The position numbers and the translations under genes were made by a program. Positions 1 through 7,864 of a DNA stretch of 40,246 bases are shown piece by piece; position 1 is the first letter of the stretch; each line of letters opens with the position of its first letter. Origin of the DNA: Deferribacteres bacterium (GTDB lineage Bacteria > Chrysiogenota > Deferribacteres > Deferribacterales > Geovibrionaceae); contig JAEWZN010000012.1 of assembly GCA_023395255.1 (NCBI GenBank), positions 1 through 40,246 on the forward strand, written 5' to 3'. Under the pieces are notes generated by a model. The model was given only the letters and a program-made list of their open reading frames with translations, was not told the origin of the DNA and did not search any database.

Positions 1-2
1 AT

Positions 3-269
3 CCGGGAGAAACAATTAAAGAGTTATGTTTAGAACCGCTGGGGTTGTCCGTAACAAAAGCCGCAGAAGGGCTTGGAGTAACCAGAAAAGCTTTCTCTGA
101 ACTTATAAACGGGAAATCAGGGATTTCGCCGCTTATGGCGATAAGACTTTCCAGAGCATTCGGCGGAACTCCTGAAAGCTGGCTCAAACAGCAGATGATG
201 TATGATCTCTGGAAGGCAGAAAAGGAAGCTGACAAACTTGATGTAAAAGATTTTAAAAACGCTATTTAA
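3..269 (+). CDS. higA: HigA-type antitoxin, 5' end cut by window edge
   Basis: The reading frame is open from base 3 to a TAA at 267-269, so the true start lies outside the window. The visible 88 residues begin [16 protein letters not shown] and contain a helix-turn-helix of the XRE/HigA kind: a [21 protein letters not shown] helix pair followed by [20 protein letters not shown]. That order is typical of HigA/VapI antitoxins, DNA-binding proteins that neutralise a HigB ribonuclease and repress their own operon. HigB is usually upstream of HigA and would lie just outside the window. The start is missing, so length cannot be compared with the family. Family assignment is confident. Whether it is a functional module cannot be judged here. 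Confidence 0.85.
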   Translation, partial: PGETIKELCLEPLGLSVTKAAEGLGVTRKAFSELINGKSGISPLMAIRLSRAFGGTPESWLKQQMMYDLWKAEKEADKLDVKDFKNAI

Positions 270-298
270 AGTTAAAAAAAATTGCGGGAGAGTGAGGC

Positions 299-310
299 TA
301 TATCGATATA
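299..310. promoter_or_regulatory. 12-base perfect palindrome, candidate antitoxin operator
   Basis: TATATCGATATA is a perfect 12-base palindrome in the 105-base gap before the phd/relB-relE pair, about 65 bases ahead of the antitoxin start. Antitoxins of this kind usually bind palindromes in their own promoter. The site is AT-rich and short, so chance is not excluded. Confidence 0.35.
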
Positions 311-374
311 TTAATCGACTTTTTTATTGCCTTTTTTATCGTTAAACTTATACTTCTATCATAAGGGTGCAATA

Positions 375-707
375 ATGAAGAAAGATAACGTTTCCGTAAA
401 AGATATTATAAGCTCAATAGTACCTATCACACGCTTTAACCGTGGTGAAGCAGGCAAAATATTTGATGAGGTTAATGAGAGCGGGTTCAAGGTTGTTCTC
501 AAAAATAATACTCCCGCTTGTGTTCTGGTTCAGCCTGAGCGCTATGAAGCAATGATGGAGGCTCTGGAGGACTACGCTTTATATTTTGAAGCTGAAAAAA
601 GGATGAAAAATGCTTCTCAGAGCGGATTTATATCCTCTGGCGATGTTCTTGACAATCTGGGTATAAGTGAAGCTGACCTTGATGATACTGAGGTTGAGAT
701 TGACTGA
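375..707 (+). CDS. Phd/YefM (RelB-like) antitoxin
   Basis: A 110-residue protein. The ATG at 375 is preferred over an upstream in-frame start because AAGGG lies about nine bases before it. The N-terminal half (VPITRFNRGEAGKIFDEV, then VVLKNNTPACVLVQPERYEAM) has the Phd/YefM fold signature: a short DNA-binding region with the pattern 'K-N-N-x-P-x-x-V-L-V-x-P-x-x-Y'. The acidic C-terminus (ISEADLDDTEVEID) would wrap the toxin. The TGA stop shares its final A with the ATG of the following toxin gene, the usual arrangement for coupled translation and excess antitoxin. It is expected to repress the operon, perhaps through the palindrome at 299-310. Confidence 0.85.
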   Translation: MKKDNVSVKDIISSIVPITRFNRGEAGKIFDEVNESGFKVVLKNNTPACVLVQPERYEAMMEALEDYALYFEAEKRMKNASQSGFISSGDVLDNLGISEADLDDTEVEID

Positions 708-1030
708 TGGCTTGGGTAGTTGAATACACCTCGGAAGCAGCACAGGATTTAAAAAATCTTGATAAAACTCAGCAGATACATGTTCTTAAAGCAGTGAAGA
801 AGGTTTCGGCAAATCCTTTGCCCATTACCGAAGGCGGTTACGGTAAACCTTTGGGCAATAAGGTGTCTGGCAAGCTTGCGGGATATATGAAGATAAAGCT
901 CTCAGCTCTGGGACTTAGAGTTGTTTACAGTATAGAAAGAAAAGAAGGTGTGATGAGGATTGTTATTATTTCTGTCAGGGATGATTCAGCCGTTTATAAA
1001 ATGGCACAGAAAAGAATAAAAGGTAAATAG
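707..1030 (+). CDS. relE: RelE/ParE-family toxin
   Basis: A 107-residue basic protein starting at the ATG that overlaps the antitoxin stop by one base (TGATG). It shows the RelE/ParE superfamily pattern: an N-terminal WVVEYTSEAAQDLKNLDKTQQ helix pair, then GKPLGNKVSGKLAGYMKIKL, LRVVYSIER and a C-terminal VIISVRDDSAVYKMAQKR. RelE members cleave mRNA in the ribosomal A site, whereas ParE members poison gyrase. The sequence alone does not fully decide, but the 'GYxKIKL..LRVVY' pattern favours RelE. Its partner is the Phd/YefM-like antitoxin immediately upstream. No truncation is visible. Confidence 0.85.
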   Translation: MAWVVEYTSEAAQDLKNLDKTQQIHVLKAVKKVSANPLPITEGGYGKPLGNKVSGKLAGYMKIKLSALGLRVVYSIERKEGVMRIVIISVRDDSAVYKMAQKRIKGK

Positions 1031-1056
1031 GTTATTTATAATAAAGATAAAAAGAA

Positions 1057-1129
1057 AGCGGGCGACGGGGCTCGAACCCGCCACCTACAGCTTGGGAAGC
1101 TGTCGCTCTACCTGATGAGCTACGCCCGC
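1057..1129 (-). tRNA. tRNA-Gly (anticodon CCC)
   Basis: Read on the minus strand, a complete cloverleaf can be drawn. The acceptor stem pairs GCGGGCG with CGCCCGC, followed by discriminator T. The D arm contains AGCTCATCAGGTAGAGC. The anticodon stem ACAGC/GCTGT encloses loop TTCCCAA, and the T arm carries GGTTCGAGCC. Anticodon CCC reads GGG (Gly), and U73 fits bacterial tRNA-Gly. CCA is not encoded. No integrated element or direct-repeat attachment site is seen at its 3' end. Confidence 0.97.
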
Positions 1130-1241
1130 ATGCGTTATTGATCTTTATACCTTATTTCAGAAAAAATCATCACAAAATTAAATAATTTTCAGAGAATATG
1201 AAATGATTTGCAAGCGCAACGCGGCAGTGATATAAGCGGAT

Positions 1242-1301
1242 ATGAAAACTTACAAAATCAGTCTCATTCTGCCTTCCGGCGAAATTTCCTTAAAAGTATG
1301 A
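1242..1301 (+). CDS. possible 19-codon leader peptide coupled to the EamA gene
   Basis: An ATG at 1242 opens a 19-residue frame (MKTYKISLILPSGEISLKV). Its TGA at 1299-1301 overlaps the ATG (1298) of the following permease in a GTATGA junction. The permease start itself lacks a recognisable ribosome site, so coupled translation from this small frame would explain how it is initiated. There is no strong ribosome site in front of 1242 either, and such short frames arise easily by chance. This is a possibility, not a firm gene. Confidence 0.3.
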   Translation: MKTYKISLILPSGEISLKV

Positions 1302-2170
1302 AACAGGCATTCATAGCACTCCATCTTTCCATATTTATAGCGGGTTTCACGGGGCTTTTCGGCCGTCTCATCACTCTGGATGCGGGTGCGCTGGTGTGGT
1401 GGCGTGTGTTTGTTGCCGCCCTTTGCTTCTGGCTTATACTGAAATTCAGCGGGAAATTCCGCCTCTACAGCGCAGAGGAGATTATACAGGCAGCCGGCGT
1501 TGGCGCTGTGCTGTGTCTGCACTGGATTTTGTTTTACGGAAGCATAAAGGCATCAAACGTTAGTGTCGGTGTGGTCTGCTTTTCTCTGACAGGGTTCTTC
1601 ACCGCCCTTCTGGAGCCGCTTATGCTCCGAATCCGTTTCAACTTCAAAGAGCTTTTCTACGGCTTCTTTTCCGTGGCGGGCATACTGCTTATATTCCATT
1701 TTGACAGCCGCTACAGGCTTGGCATAGGGCTCGGCATAGTCTCCTCCCTTGCTTGTGCGCTGGCGATTACTATGAACAAGCTTGTCATCCCCAAGTTTTC
1801 GTATATTCCGCTGCTCACTTTTTATGAGATAGCAGGAGGGCTTATTTTCCTTTCCGCCCTTGCCCCTGTGTATCTCTATTTCTTCGGCGCAGGAGCAGTG
1901 ATTCCCGATGCGCGGAACCTGTTTTTTATTATCATCCTTGCGGTTTTCTGCACAATAGGGCTGCAGCTTCTGCAAATTTATGCCCTCAAGAGGATCTCGG
2001 CTTTCACCGTGAATCTGTCATATAACCTTGAGCCTATCTACACGATTATTCTGGCGGCAGTGATTTTCAGGGAGATGAGCGAAGTCAACGCATCATTCTT
2101 CGCTGGTCTGGGTATAATTATTCTCTCTGTTCTGCTCCAGATGCGGGATGTGGTGAGGAAGGGGAAGTAA
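1298..2170 (+). CDS. EamA/DMT-family permease
   Basis: A 290-residue, very hydrophobic protein with about ten membrane helices and two tandem EamA halves, the normal length for the drug/metabolite transporter superfamily. The first half holds LGIGLGIVSSLACALAITMNK and the second IGLQLLQIYALKRISAFTVNL followed by LEPIYTIILAAVIFREM, the classic 'EP..T.ila..ifgE' motif. The ATG at 1298 is chosen because it begins directly before the first helix. A TTG at 1208 would add 30 polar residues without a better ribosome site. Substrates of this group (amino acids, nucleosides, other metabolites) cannot be told from sequence. The gene stands alone and converges on the molybdate importer. Confidence 0.85.
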   Translation: MKQAFIALHLSIFIAGFTGLFGRLITLDAGALVWWRVFVAALCFWLILKFSGKFRLYSAEEIIQAAGVGAVLCLHWILFYGSIKASNVSVGVVCFSLTGFFTALLEPLMLRIRFNFKELFYGFFSVAGILLIFHFDSRYRLGIGLGIVSSLACALAITMNKLVIPKFSYIPLLTFYEIAGGLIFLSALAPVYLYFFGAGAVIPDARNLFFIIILAVFCTIGLQLLQIYALKRISAFTVNLSYNLEPIYTIILAAVIFREMSEVNASFFAGLGIIILSVLLQMRDVVRKGK

Positions 2171-2174
2171 ACGG

Positions 2175-2195
2175 AGGCGGGTTTGTCTGCCGCCT
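2175..2195. terminator. convergent terminator-like hairpin
   Basis: AGGCGG and CCGCCT form a 6-bp stem around a 9-base loop in the 35-base gap between the convergent EamA and modC stops. A short TTT follows on the plus strand. Position fits a shared terminator. The T-tract is weak. Confidence 0.45.
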
Positions 2196-2205
2196 TTACT
2201 TACCA

Positions 2206-3288
2206 TTAATGTATAAAAGGAACGCTGAGCCTTGAAAGGGCGATGGTTTTCATTATTACATAAATCTCCATCCCTGCCCTTATGCCGAGTTCCGAAGCGG
2301 CAGAGCGTGTTATTGTGGCGTAGACCGGAAGGCCGACATCCACAGTGACGGCAACCGCACCATCATCACTCCTGTCCATGGCTGTTACAGTGCCTTTCAT
2401 TATGTTTCTGGCGCTTAACCCTGTTGGCTTATTCAGTGCAAGGGTCACATCATCGGAATGCACAGCGACACGAAGCTCAGTTCCTGTTGCGTGTTTTGAA
2501 GTGGGGATGCCAAGCTTTCCGTTTTCGAATGTAATGATTGAGGGCTCGCTTTCCGAAACGGCATAAGCCCGCAGAACACTTACCCGTCCGCTGAGGCTGA
2601 GTATCTCCCTGTTTGCCGGACGTGACACAACATCCTCCACAGAGCCCGAATCAGTGCATTTTCCCTCATTCATCAGCACCACATTATCGCACAGGCTGAA
2701 AAGCTCATCTATAGAATGGGTTACATAAAGCACTGGAAGCTTGAAGGTCTGCACCATTTTGCCTATGAAGGGGATAAGCTCCTCCTTCCTGTTGGAATCA
2801 AGGGCGGAAAGCGGTTCATCCATAAGGAGAAAGTCGGGCGAGGAGAGCAGGGCGCGCCCGATAGCCACCCTTTGCTTTTCACCGCCGGAGAGCCTGTGCG
2901 GTCTGCGTTTCAGCAGTGCGCCTATCCCAAGAAGCTCCACAACATCATCAAACTTCGCCTTGTGTCCGTTCTCTGCGCTTCTCTTCATTCCGTAGCGGAG
3001 GTTGGCTTCCACTGTCATATGAGGAAAAAGTCTGCCGTCCTGAAAGATGTATCCTGAATTGCGCGCCGGAGCAGGGAGGTTGATTTTATTTTCGCTGTCA
3101 TAAAGAACTTTTCCGCCGACGGATACATATCCTTCATCAGGCTTAACAAGCCCCGCAGCAATATTGATTATGCTGGTTTTGCCGGAGCCTGAGCGCCCGA
3201 AGAGCCCTGTCACCATTCCTTCTGTTGTTTTGAATGAAACATCCAGAGTGAAAGCCGGATAGTGTTTTAATGCCCTGAACTCAAGCAT
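2206..3288 (-). CDS. modC: molybdate ABC transporter ATP-binding protein ModC
   Basis: A 360-residue ABC ATPase, normal ModC length. The Walker A (GLFGRSGSGKT, residues ~28-38), signature LSGGEKQR and Walker B LLMDEPLSALD are intact, with a switch His in VLYVTHS. The last ~70 residues (from LSARNIMKGTVTAMDRSDDG) form a MOP/TOBE-type domain that binds oxyanion, which distinguishes ModC from sulfate or iron importers. The start at 3288 has GGAGCAG upstream and overlaps the end of modB by 8 bases. It energises import of molybdate through ModB at the inner membrane. It is the last gene of the leftward modABC operon and converges on the EamA gene. Confidence 0.95.
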   Translation of the reverse strand: MLEFRALKHYPAFTLDVSFKTTEGMVTGLFGRSGSGKTSIINIAAGLVKPDEGYVSVGGKVLYDSENKINLPAPARNSGYIFQDGRLFPHMTVEANLRYGMKRSAENGHKAKFDDVVELLGIGALLKRRPHRLSGGEKQRVAIGRALLSSPDFLLMDEPLSALDSNRKEELIPFIGKMVQTFKLPVLYVTHSIDELFSLCDNVVLMNEGKCTDSGSVEDVVSRPANREILSLSGRVSVLRAYAVSESEPSIITFENGKLGIPTSKHATGTELRVAVHSDDVTLALNKPTGLSARNIMKGTVTAMDRSDDGAVAVTVDVGLPVYATITRSAASELGIRAGMEIYVIMKTIALSRLSVPFIH

Positions 3289-3985
3289 TGGCTGCTCCTC
3301 TGAGTTTAAGCGCGGCTCTTCTGGAAAGGTATTCGGACGCGGCTATGGCGGCTACGGAAAGCCCTATTGATATTATACAGAGCCGGAGCGCCGCAGCCTC
3401 AGTACCCGGAGTCTGGGTAAGGTTATACAGCGCCACGGGGAGGGTTCTTGTTTCGCCGGGGATATTGGAAACGAAGGTTATCGTGGCTCCGAACTCACCT
3501 AAGCTTCTGGCGAATGCGAGGACTGTTCCCGTTATAATACCCGGAACTGAAAGGGGAAGGGTGACTGTGAAGAATACCCGCCATCTTTTTGCGCCGAGTG
3601 TTTTTGCTGCCTCCTCAAGCCCTCTGTCTATGCCCTCTATGGAAAGCCGGACGCTGCGCACCAGAAGAGGCATGGACATCACAACAGAGGCAACGACCGC
3701 ACCCCTCCATGAGAAGGCTATGCCCACACCGAAGATGCTGTTGAGCAGCTTGCCCATTGGGGCATTGTCATTAAAGGTTATGAGAAGCAGGTAGCCCGTA
3801 ACAACTGGAGGGATAACGAGGGGCACATGGAGCAGCCCGTCCAGAAGCAGCTTGCCCGGAAAGTTTTTGCGTGCCAGAACATAAGCGGCGGCAATGCCGG
3901 GGATCAGCCCGGCAAGCACCGCCCAGAGAGAAATTTTCATACTGAGATAAATCGCCTCAATCTCTATCGGCGAGAGGTTAAACAT
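3281..3985 (-). CDS. modB: molybdate ABC transporter permease ModB
   Basis: A 234-residue integral membrane protein with five to six predicted helices. It has the ABC permease EAA loop (LEEAAKTLGAKRWRVFFTVTL, residues ~142-162) that docks on ModC, and begins MFNLSPIEIEAIYLSMKIS, typical of ModB. It starts two bases after the modA stop and overlaps modC by 8 bases, so the three genes should be translated as one unit. It forms the channel for molybdate, or tungstate, delivered by ModA. Molybdate import is an obvious need for the molybdopterin enzyme encoded at 9878-12079. Confidence 0.95.
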   Translation of the reverse strand: MFNLSPIEIEAIYLSMKISLWAVLAGLIPGIAAAYVLARKNFPGKLLLDGLLHVPLVIPPVVTGYLLLITFNDNAPMGKLLNSIFGVGIAFSWRGAVVASVVMSMPLLVRSVRLSIEGIDRGLEEAAKTLGAKRWRVFFTVTLPLSVPGIITGTVLAFARSLGEFGATITFVSNIPGETRTLPVALYNLTQTPGTEAAALRLCIISIGLSVAAIAASEYLSRRAALKLRGAANA

Positions 3986-3987
3986 GC

Positions 3988-4737
3988 TTACTTCACCACA
4001 ATAAATCCGTATTTCAGAAAAACTCCAGAAGCATAGTCTGTTTTAAGGAAATTGTAAAATGCTTCCGTTTCGGGAGTGCGTTTTCCTTTTACTATACCCA
4101 TGGGGTATATTATTTTCCCTGTGAGAGAATCATCCACAAGAGAAATAACCTTTACCTTGTCGCTGACTGCGGCATCAGAGAAGTAAACAAAGCCGTAGGG
4201 GACGGCGCGTTCGACCATGGCGAGAGTTGATCTTACGTCCTGCATTCTGACTGCCTGAGATTCAAGATCCTTCCAGATTCCCCAGCCTTCCATTGCCTTC
4301 TGAGTGTATTTCCCGGCGGGAACGTGCTCAGGGTCGCCCATAGCGAACTTGCCGCTGCCGATGAGTTTTTTCACTGCGGCTCCGTCAAGGCCTGATATTT
4401 TCTCTGTTTTGGAGGAGACAGGGGCGATAAAAGCGAGCTTGTTAGCGAGGTAGGGTACGTTTGTTCCTGCCTCAATTTTGTCCTTTTCAAGCAGATAATC
4501 CATCCAGCTCATGTTAGCCGATATGAAAATATCTGCGGGAGCGCCGTTTTCTATCTGTTTTGCAAGGGGGCCGGAGGATGCGTAGGAAGCTATGACATTA
4601 ACGCCCTTTTCCTTTTTGTAAGCGGCGATAATTTCATCCATCGCGTTTGTTACGGAAGCCGCGCCGAAGACAGTGACATCTTTGGCGAAGGCTGAAACAC
4701 TGATAAGCAGACATAATGCAATAAGGAATATTCTCAT
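3988..4737 (-). CDS. modA: molybdate-binding periplasmic protein ModA
   Basis: A 249-residue substrate-binding protein with a clear signal peptide (MRIFLIALCLLISVSAFA, cleavage near residue 18). Family landmarks are VFGAASVTNAMDEI (oxyanion-binding Ser), ASYASSGPLAKQIENGAPADIFISA, GDPEHVPAGKYTQKAM and VERAVPYGFVYFSDA. The start is supported by AGAGGT seven bases upstream. It captures molybdate (or tungstate) in the periplasm and hands it to ModBC. It heads the modABC operon. A ModE-like inverted repeat lies 20-45 bases upstream of the start, so repression by sufficient molybdate is likely. Confidence 0.95.
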   Translation of the reverse strand: MRIFLIALCLLISVSAFAKDVTVFGAASVTNAMDEIIAAYKKEKGVNVIASYASSGPLAKQIENGAPADIFISANMSWMDYLLEKDKIEAGTNVPYLANKLAFIAPVSSKTEKISGLDGAAVKKLIGSGKFAMGDPEHVPAGKYTQKAMEGWGIWKDLESQAVRMQDVRSTLAMVERAVPYGFVYFSDAAVSDKVKVISLVDDSLTGKIIYPMGIVKGKRTPETEAFYNFLKTDYASGVFLKYGFIVVK

Positions 4738-4756
4738 AAATTTTACCTCTTTGAAA

Positions 4757-4782
4757 TCGTTATGTAGGAATGTATATAGCGA
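4757..4782. promoter_or_regulatory. ModE-like operator upstream of modA
   Basis: TCGTTATGTA (4757-4766) and TATATAGCGA (4773-4782) form an inverted repeat with 8 of 10 pairs and a 6-base spacer. This closely matches the published E. coli ModE pattern CGnTATATA-N6-TATATnnCG. It lies between modA and the divergent exporter gene, 20 bases before the modA start, where bound repressor would block transcription. No ModE gene is present in the window. Confidence 0.75.
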
Positions 4783-4901
4783 GCGAAGGGTTAAGTCAAT
4801 GCTTTTGATGTGCCTGCCTTATAGTCTGTGTAAAAAAATGTAATAGGCATTGAAAATATGGAAACATATGTGCATAGTTATAAATTCGTATAGGTGATTG
4901 A

Positions 4902-6083
4902 ATGAGAGTAATGATTGATATTAACAGACATAAAGGACTTTACATAATTTTTCTGGCGATGATAGGAGCCACTCCGCCCCTTGCCACTGATATGTATCTG
5001 GCGGCGATTCCCATTATAGCCAGAGAGTGGAACGTGGGGGAGCATCTGGTGAATCTTTCCCTTGTGCTGTGGTTTGCCAGTTTCAGCTCGTCGCTCCTTT
5101 TTTACGGCCCACTTTCGGATAAATTCGGCAGACGGCCTGTGCTTCTCGGCGGTTTGTTTATGTTTGTGCTCTCCTCCGTACTATGCACTTTAAGCGCAAA
5201 TGTATGGCAGCTTATACTTTTCCGCATTTTACAGGGGGCAGGCGCAGCCGCTCCTTCTGCCATGGTTATGGCAATATGCAGGGATAAATACGAGGGGGAG
5301 GAGCGCCGGAAGGCGTTTGCATATCTCGGCACTGTTCTGGCTGTCGCACCTATGGTGGCGCCTATGATCGGGGCTTTTCTTCTCAGTCTGGGTTCGTGGA
5401 GATATATTTTTCTCACACAGGCCTCAATGGTGGCATGCACATTTGCTGTTTCATTCCTGTTTCAGGAAACTATTCAGGAGCGGTTCAGCGGAGAGTGGTA
5501 CAGGGTGTTTTTCAGATACCGTAATGTTTTCTCCAACTGGAAGTTCATGCGTACCAACCTTACCTTAGGTATTTCGGCAGGGCCGCTTTATGCGTTCATT
5601 GCCTTTTCACCCATATACTACATAGGCATAAACGGCTTTTCAGAATCAAAGTTCAGCTTCCTCTTTGCGTTTAACGCATTCGGGGCTATGTTCGGCGCAT
5701 TTGTGTGCTCAAGGATGCTGAAATACTTTAAGCCGAATACGCTCATTACTTTCTGCCTCGGCGGTGCTGTATTTGCCGCAGGCGGGCTGTGGCTGCTGGG
5801 CTTTTCCGCGTGGTACTTCTTCACCTGCTTCACATTCCTTACCACATTCTTCATCTGCATGAACAGACCCCTGAGCAACAATCTCATAGTCGAGCAGGTG
5901 AACACGGATATAGGTTCCGCCTCGTCATTCATGGTTTTCACACAGCTTATGTTCGGCGCATTGTGCATGTTCGTAGTTTCAGGCACACATGCTCACAGGC
6001 TTGCGGTGTTTAACCTGCTGTTTGCCTCTGTTGCGGTGTTTGTGATGATAAACTGGATTTTCTTAAGAAAACGTCTGTCCTGA
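4902..6083 (+). CDS. Bcr/CflA-type MFS multidrug exporter
   Basis: A 393-residue major facilitator protein with twelve predicted helices. The opening GATPPLATDMYLAAIPIIA is the hallmark of the Bcr/CflA (DHA1) subgroup, and loop 2-3 has the MFS motif A (GPLSDKFGRRPVLLGG). LFRILQGAGAAAPSAMVMAI matches the conserved helix-4 region, including the charged Arg followed by QG. The start at 4902 has AGGTGA a few bases upstream. An in-frame ATG at 4911 is the alternative. It probably exports small organic compounds by proton antiport, with substrate unknown. It is transcribed divergently from modA, and the ModE-like site sits between them. Confidence 0.88.
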   Translation: MRVMIDINRHKGLYIIFLAMIGATPPLATDMYLAAIPIIAREWNVGEHLVNLSLVLWFASFSSSLLFYGPLSDKFGRRPVLLGGLFMFVLSSVLCTLSANVWQLILFRILQGAGAAAPSAMVMAICRDKYEGEERRKAFAYLGTVLAVAPMVAPMIGAFLLSLGSWRYIFLTQASMVACTFAVSFLFQETIQERFSGEWYRVFFRYRNVFSNWKFMRTNLTLGISAGPLYAFIAFSPIYYIGINGFSESKFSFLFAFNAFGAMFGAFVCSRMLKYFKPNTLITFCLGGAVFAAGGLWLLGFSAWYFFTCFTFLTTFFICMNRPLSNNLIVEQVNTDIGSASSFMVFTQLMFGALCMFVVSGTHAHRLAVFNLLFASVAVFVMINWIFLRKRLS

Positions 6084-6092
6084 AAGGTTTAA

Positions 6093-6866
6093 TCAGCTTT
6101 CAAATTCGGCTGTTATTCTTTTTTCCTCCTCCGGAGTGAGGAGGATCGGCGGCATGAGCGAATCCGGCTTTATTTTTCTCGGATTTTTAATCCATTTAAT
6201 CAGTATTTCCCTGTTCCATCTTCCGCCTTCCGCCTTTACGGTGTCCGCGGGGTAATATTCGCTGAACAGTCCGGAAAGGTTCGGTGCGGTGTTCCCATGC
6301 CCTGTTCCGCCTTTTTTGCGGGTAAGCAGTCTGTGGCATCCGCCGCATTTTTCATCAAAAGCGCTCTTTTTGCCCTGAGTTATGAAGACAACATAAGGGG
6401 CTGTTCCCGAAACCTTTTTTGCGCTTCCCCCCGCATTAAGGATATACCTGACGGAATCTTCGGCAGTTTTGTCATTCATACGGAAATCAGGCATGTAGTC
6501 AGTGGGTTTCATCAGCTTGTCTTTCAGTGTTTCTGCGGTTTTGCGTCTGCTTTCGGTATCAAGGTCAGGGGCTATGTCATTACCCTTGCCCCCAGTGACG
6601 TGACACCTTCTGCAATGGGCGTTTTCTATAGTTTTTCCGCCGCCGGAGACAGCCTGACGGTTTATGATGAAGTCAGCGTATTTCTTTGTTATCAGCCCGC
6701 TGTGGGCTATGTTTTTCCGGCTTGTTTCACTGTTTCCCCTGTGGCAGACAGTGCATGAGCCTGTTTTCTCGTAATGGGGCTTGTGGCACTTCACGCACAT
6801 GGACGCAAAGGCGGGGAAAGCAGGAAGGCTGAGAAAAATCAGAAGTAAAAGGGCACGAGCGACCAA
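6093..6866 (-). CDS. tetraheme periplasmic cytochrome c of the Rieske/b operon
   Basis: A 257-residue exported protein: signal peptide in residues 1-21, then four CxxCH haem sites at 24-28, 38-42, 85-89 and 174-178. The first two sit close together, suggesting a bis-His pair. The third and fourth are each followed by a Met-containing segment (DYMPDF at ~124-129, DSLMPPI at ~235-241) like class I monohaem domains. The start is a TTG at 6866 with AGAGGTGA just upstream, and the gene overlaps the cytochrome b gene by 28 bases. It probably takes electrons from the Rieske/cytochrome b pair, filling the role of cytochrome c1. It is the last gene of the six-gene operon. I do not recognise a specific named family. 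Confidence 0.85.
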   Translation of the reverse strand: MVARALLLLIFLSLPAFPAFASMCVKCHKPHYEKTGSCTVCHRGNSETSRKNIAHSGLITKKYADFIINRQAVSGGGKTIENAHCRRCHVTGGKGNDIAPDLDTESRRKTAETLKDKLMKPTDYMPDFRMNDKTAEDSVRYILNAGGSAKKVSGTAPYVVFITQGKKSAFDEKCGGCHRLLTRKKGGTGHGNTAPNLSGLFSEYYPADTVKAEGGRWNREILIKWIKNPRKIKPDSLMPPILLTPEEEKRITAEFES

Positions 6867-7864
6867 TTCTCACCTCTGAAAAACATTGCAACTGCCGTGA
6901 GCACAAGAACAGCCGCGCACAGAAACAGCGTGGTCCCCCAGACGGGAGCATCTTTTTTCGCAAACCAGACGGCTGTTTCCGGCTGATATTTCCTGCGGAA
7001 ATCAGGCAGAAAGAAATACAGGATAAACAGTACCGCAAAGGGATTGAACAGCCATGCCTTCCAGCTCACTATCTCCTGAATCCACAGCAGGAACCACGCG
7101 CTTTTTGCAGGGTTCGGAGGGAGCGCCGGCTCTGCCGGCTCCTCAAGGGGTGCGCCTGAGACAACTGCCAGCACAGCGGGGAGTGCCACTGCCGCAGCCG
7201 CAATAACCCATGTGAGGTTAAAGAGATAGGGCTCGCTCTTTGTTTTTGTTCTGTCATCCTTCGGGTGCAGGCCGCCGTCCCTGCGGACATTGTAAAGATG
7301 GGCGGATATGAGAAACACGCACAGAAGCGGGATGAGGGCTATGTGCATGGCGAAAAACCTTATAAGTGAGAGCCTGCCGCCTACATCGTCCGGCGTGAGC
7401 AGTCTGCGGATGAAATCGCCGAAGGGGAGGACGTTTACAAGCTCCATCCCCGTTTTGGTGGCCCAGTATGAAAGCTGATCCATTGGGAGAAGAACCCCTG
7501 TGTAGGCCTCAAACACCAGAAGACCGAAGAGGATATAGCCCAGCTTCCAGTTGGAAGGCCTGACAGCGTATGTTCCGGTGAATATGGTGCGCACCATGTG
7601 CAGGGCAAGGGCAATGAGCAGTATGTGTGAGCTCCACAGATGCATGGCGCGGATGAAGCGTCCGCCGAAAACCTTCTCCTCAAGGTGGATGATTGATAAA
7701 TAAGCGGCTGTGCTTTCCGGTGAGTAATAGAAGAGAAGCAGAATCCCCGTTACGCACAGGCTGAGAAAGAGAGCGGTTATCAGCCCGCCCATAAAGAGAG
7801 TTCCGTTCACTGCCGCTTTGCTGAATGTTTTGGGATATAGATGAACAAGATAGCGCTTTATCAC
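6839..7864 (-). CDS. cytochrome b/b6-like quinol oxidising subunit
   Basis: A 341-residue integral membrane protein. Two His pairs expected to hold two b-haems are visible: H75 and H89 (13 residues between) and H174 and H189 (14 residues between). The 14-residue second gap is the cytochrome b6 pattern. Conserved AMHLWSSH and ISAHLYNVRRDGG segments surround them. The later helices (from about residue 215) correspond to the C-terminal/subunit IV part, so this is one fused chain. It starts with GTG, and the GTGA overlaps the Rieske stop by 4 bases. It should move electrons from quinol to the Rieske protein and across the membrane. It lies within the molybdoenzyme operon, which is unusual. Confidence 0.92.
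   Translation of the reverse strand: MIKRYLVHLYPKTFSKAAVNGTLFMGGLITALFLSLCVTGILLLFYYSPESTAAYLSIIHLEEKVFGGRFIRAMHLWSSHILLIALALHMVRTIFTGTYAVRPSNWKLGYILFGLLVFEAYTGVLLPMDQLSYWATKTGMELVNVLPFGDFIRRLLTPDDVGGRLSLIRFFAMHIALIPLLCVFLISAHLYNVRRDGGLHPKDDRTKTKSEPYLFNLTWVIAAAAVALPAVLAVVSGAPLEEPAEPALPPNPAKSAWFLLWIQEIVSWKAWLFNPFAVLFILYFFLPDFRRKYQPETAVWFAKKDAPVWGTTLFLCAAVLVLTAVAMFFRGENWSLVPFYF

Noticed and set aside
1057..1129. tRNA-Gly as an integration site
   Set aside because: No integrase, no second copy of the tRNA 3' end, and ordinary genes on both sides.
1208..1297. TTG start adding 30 residues to the EamA permease
   Set aside because: The extra residues are polar, unlike family N-termini, and the TTG has no better ribosome site than ATG 1298.
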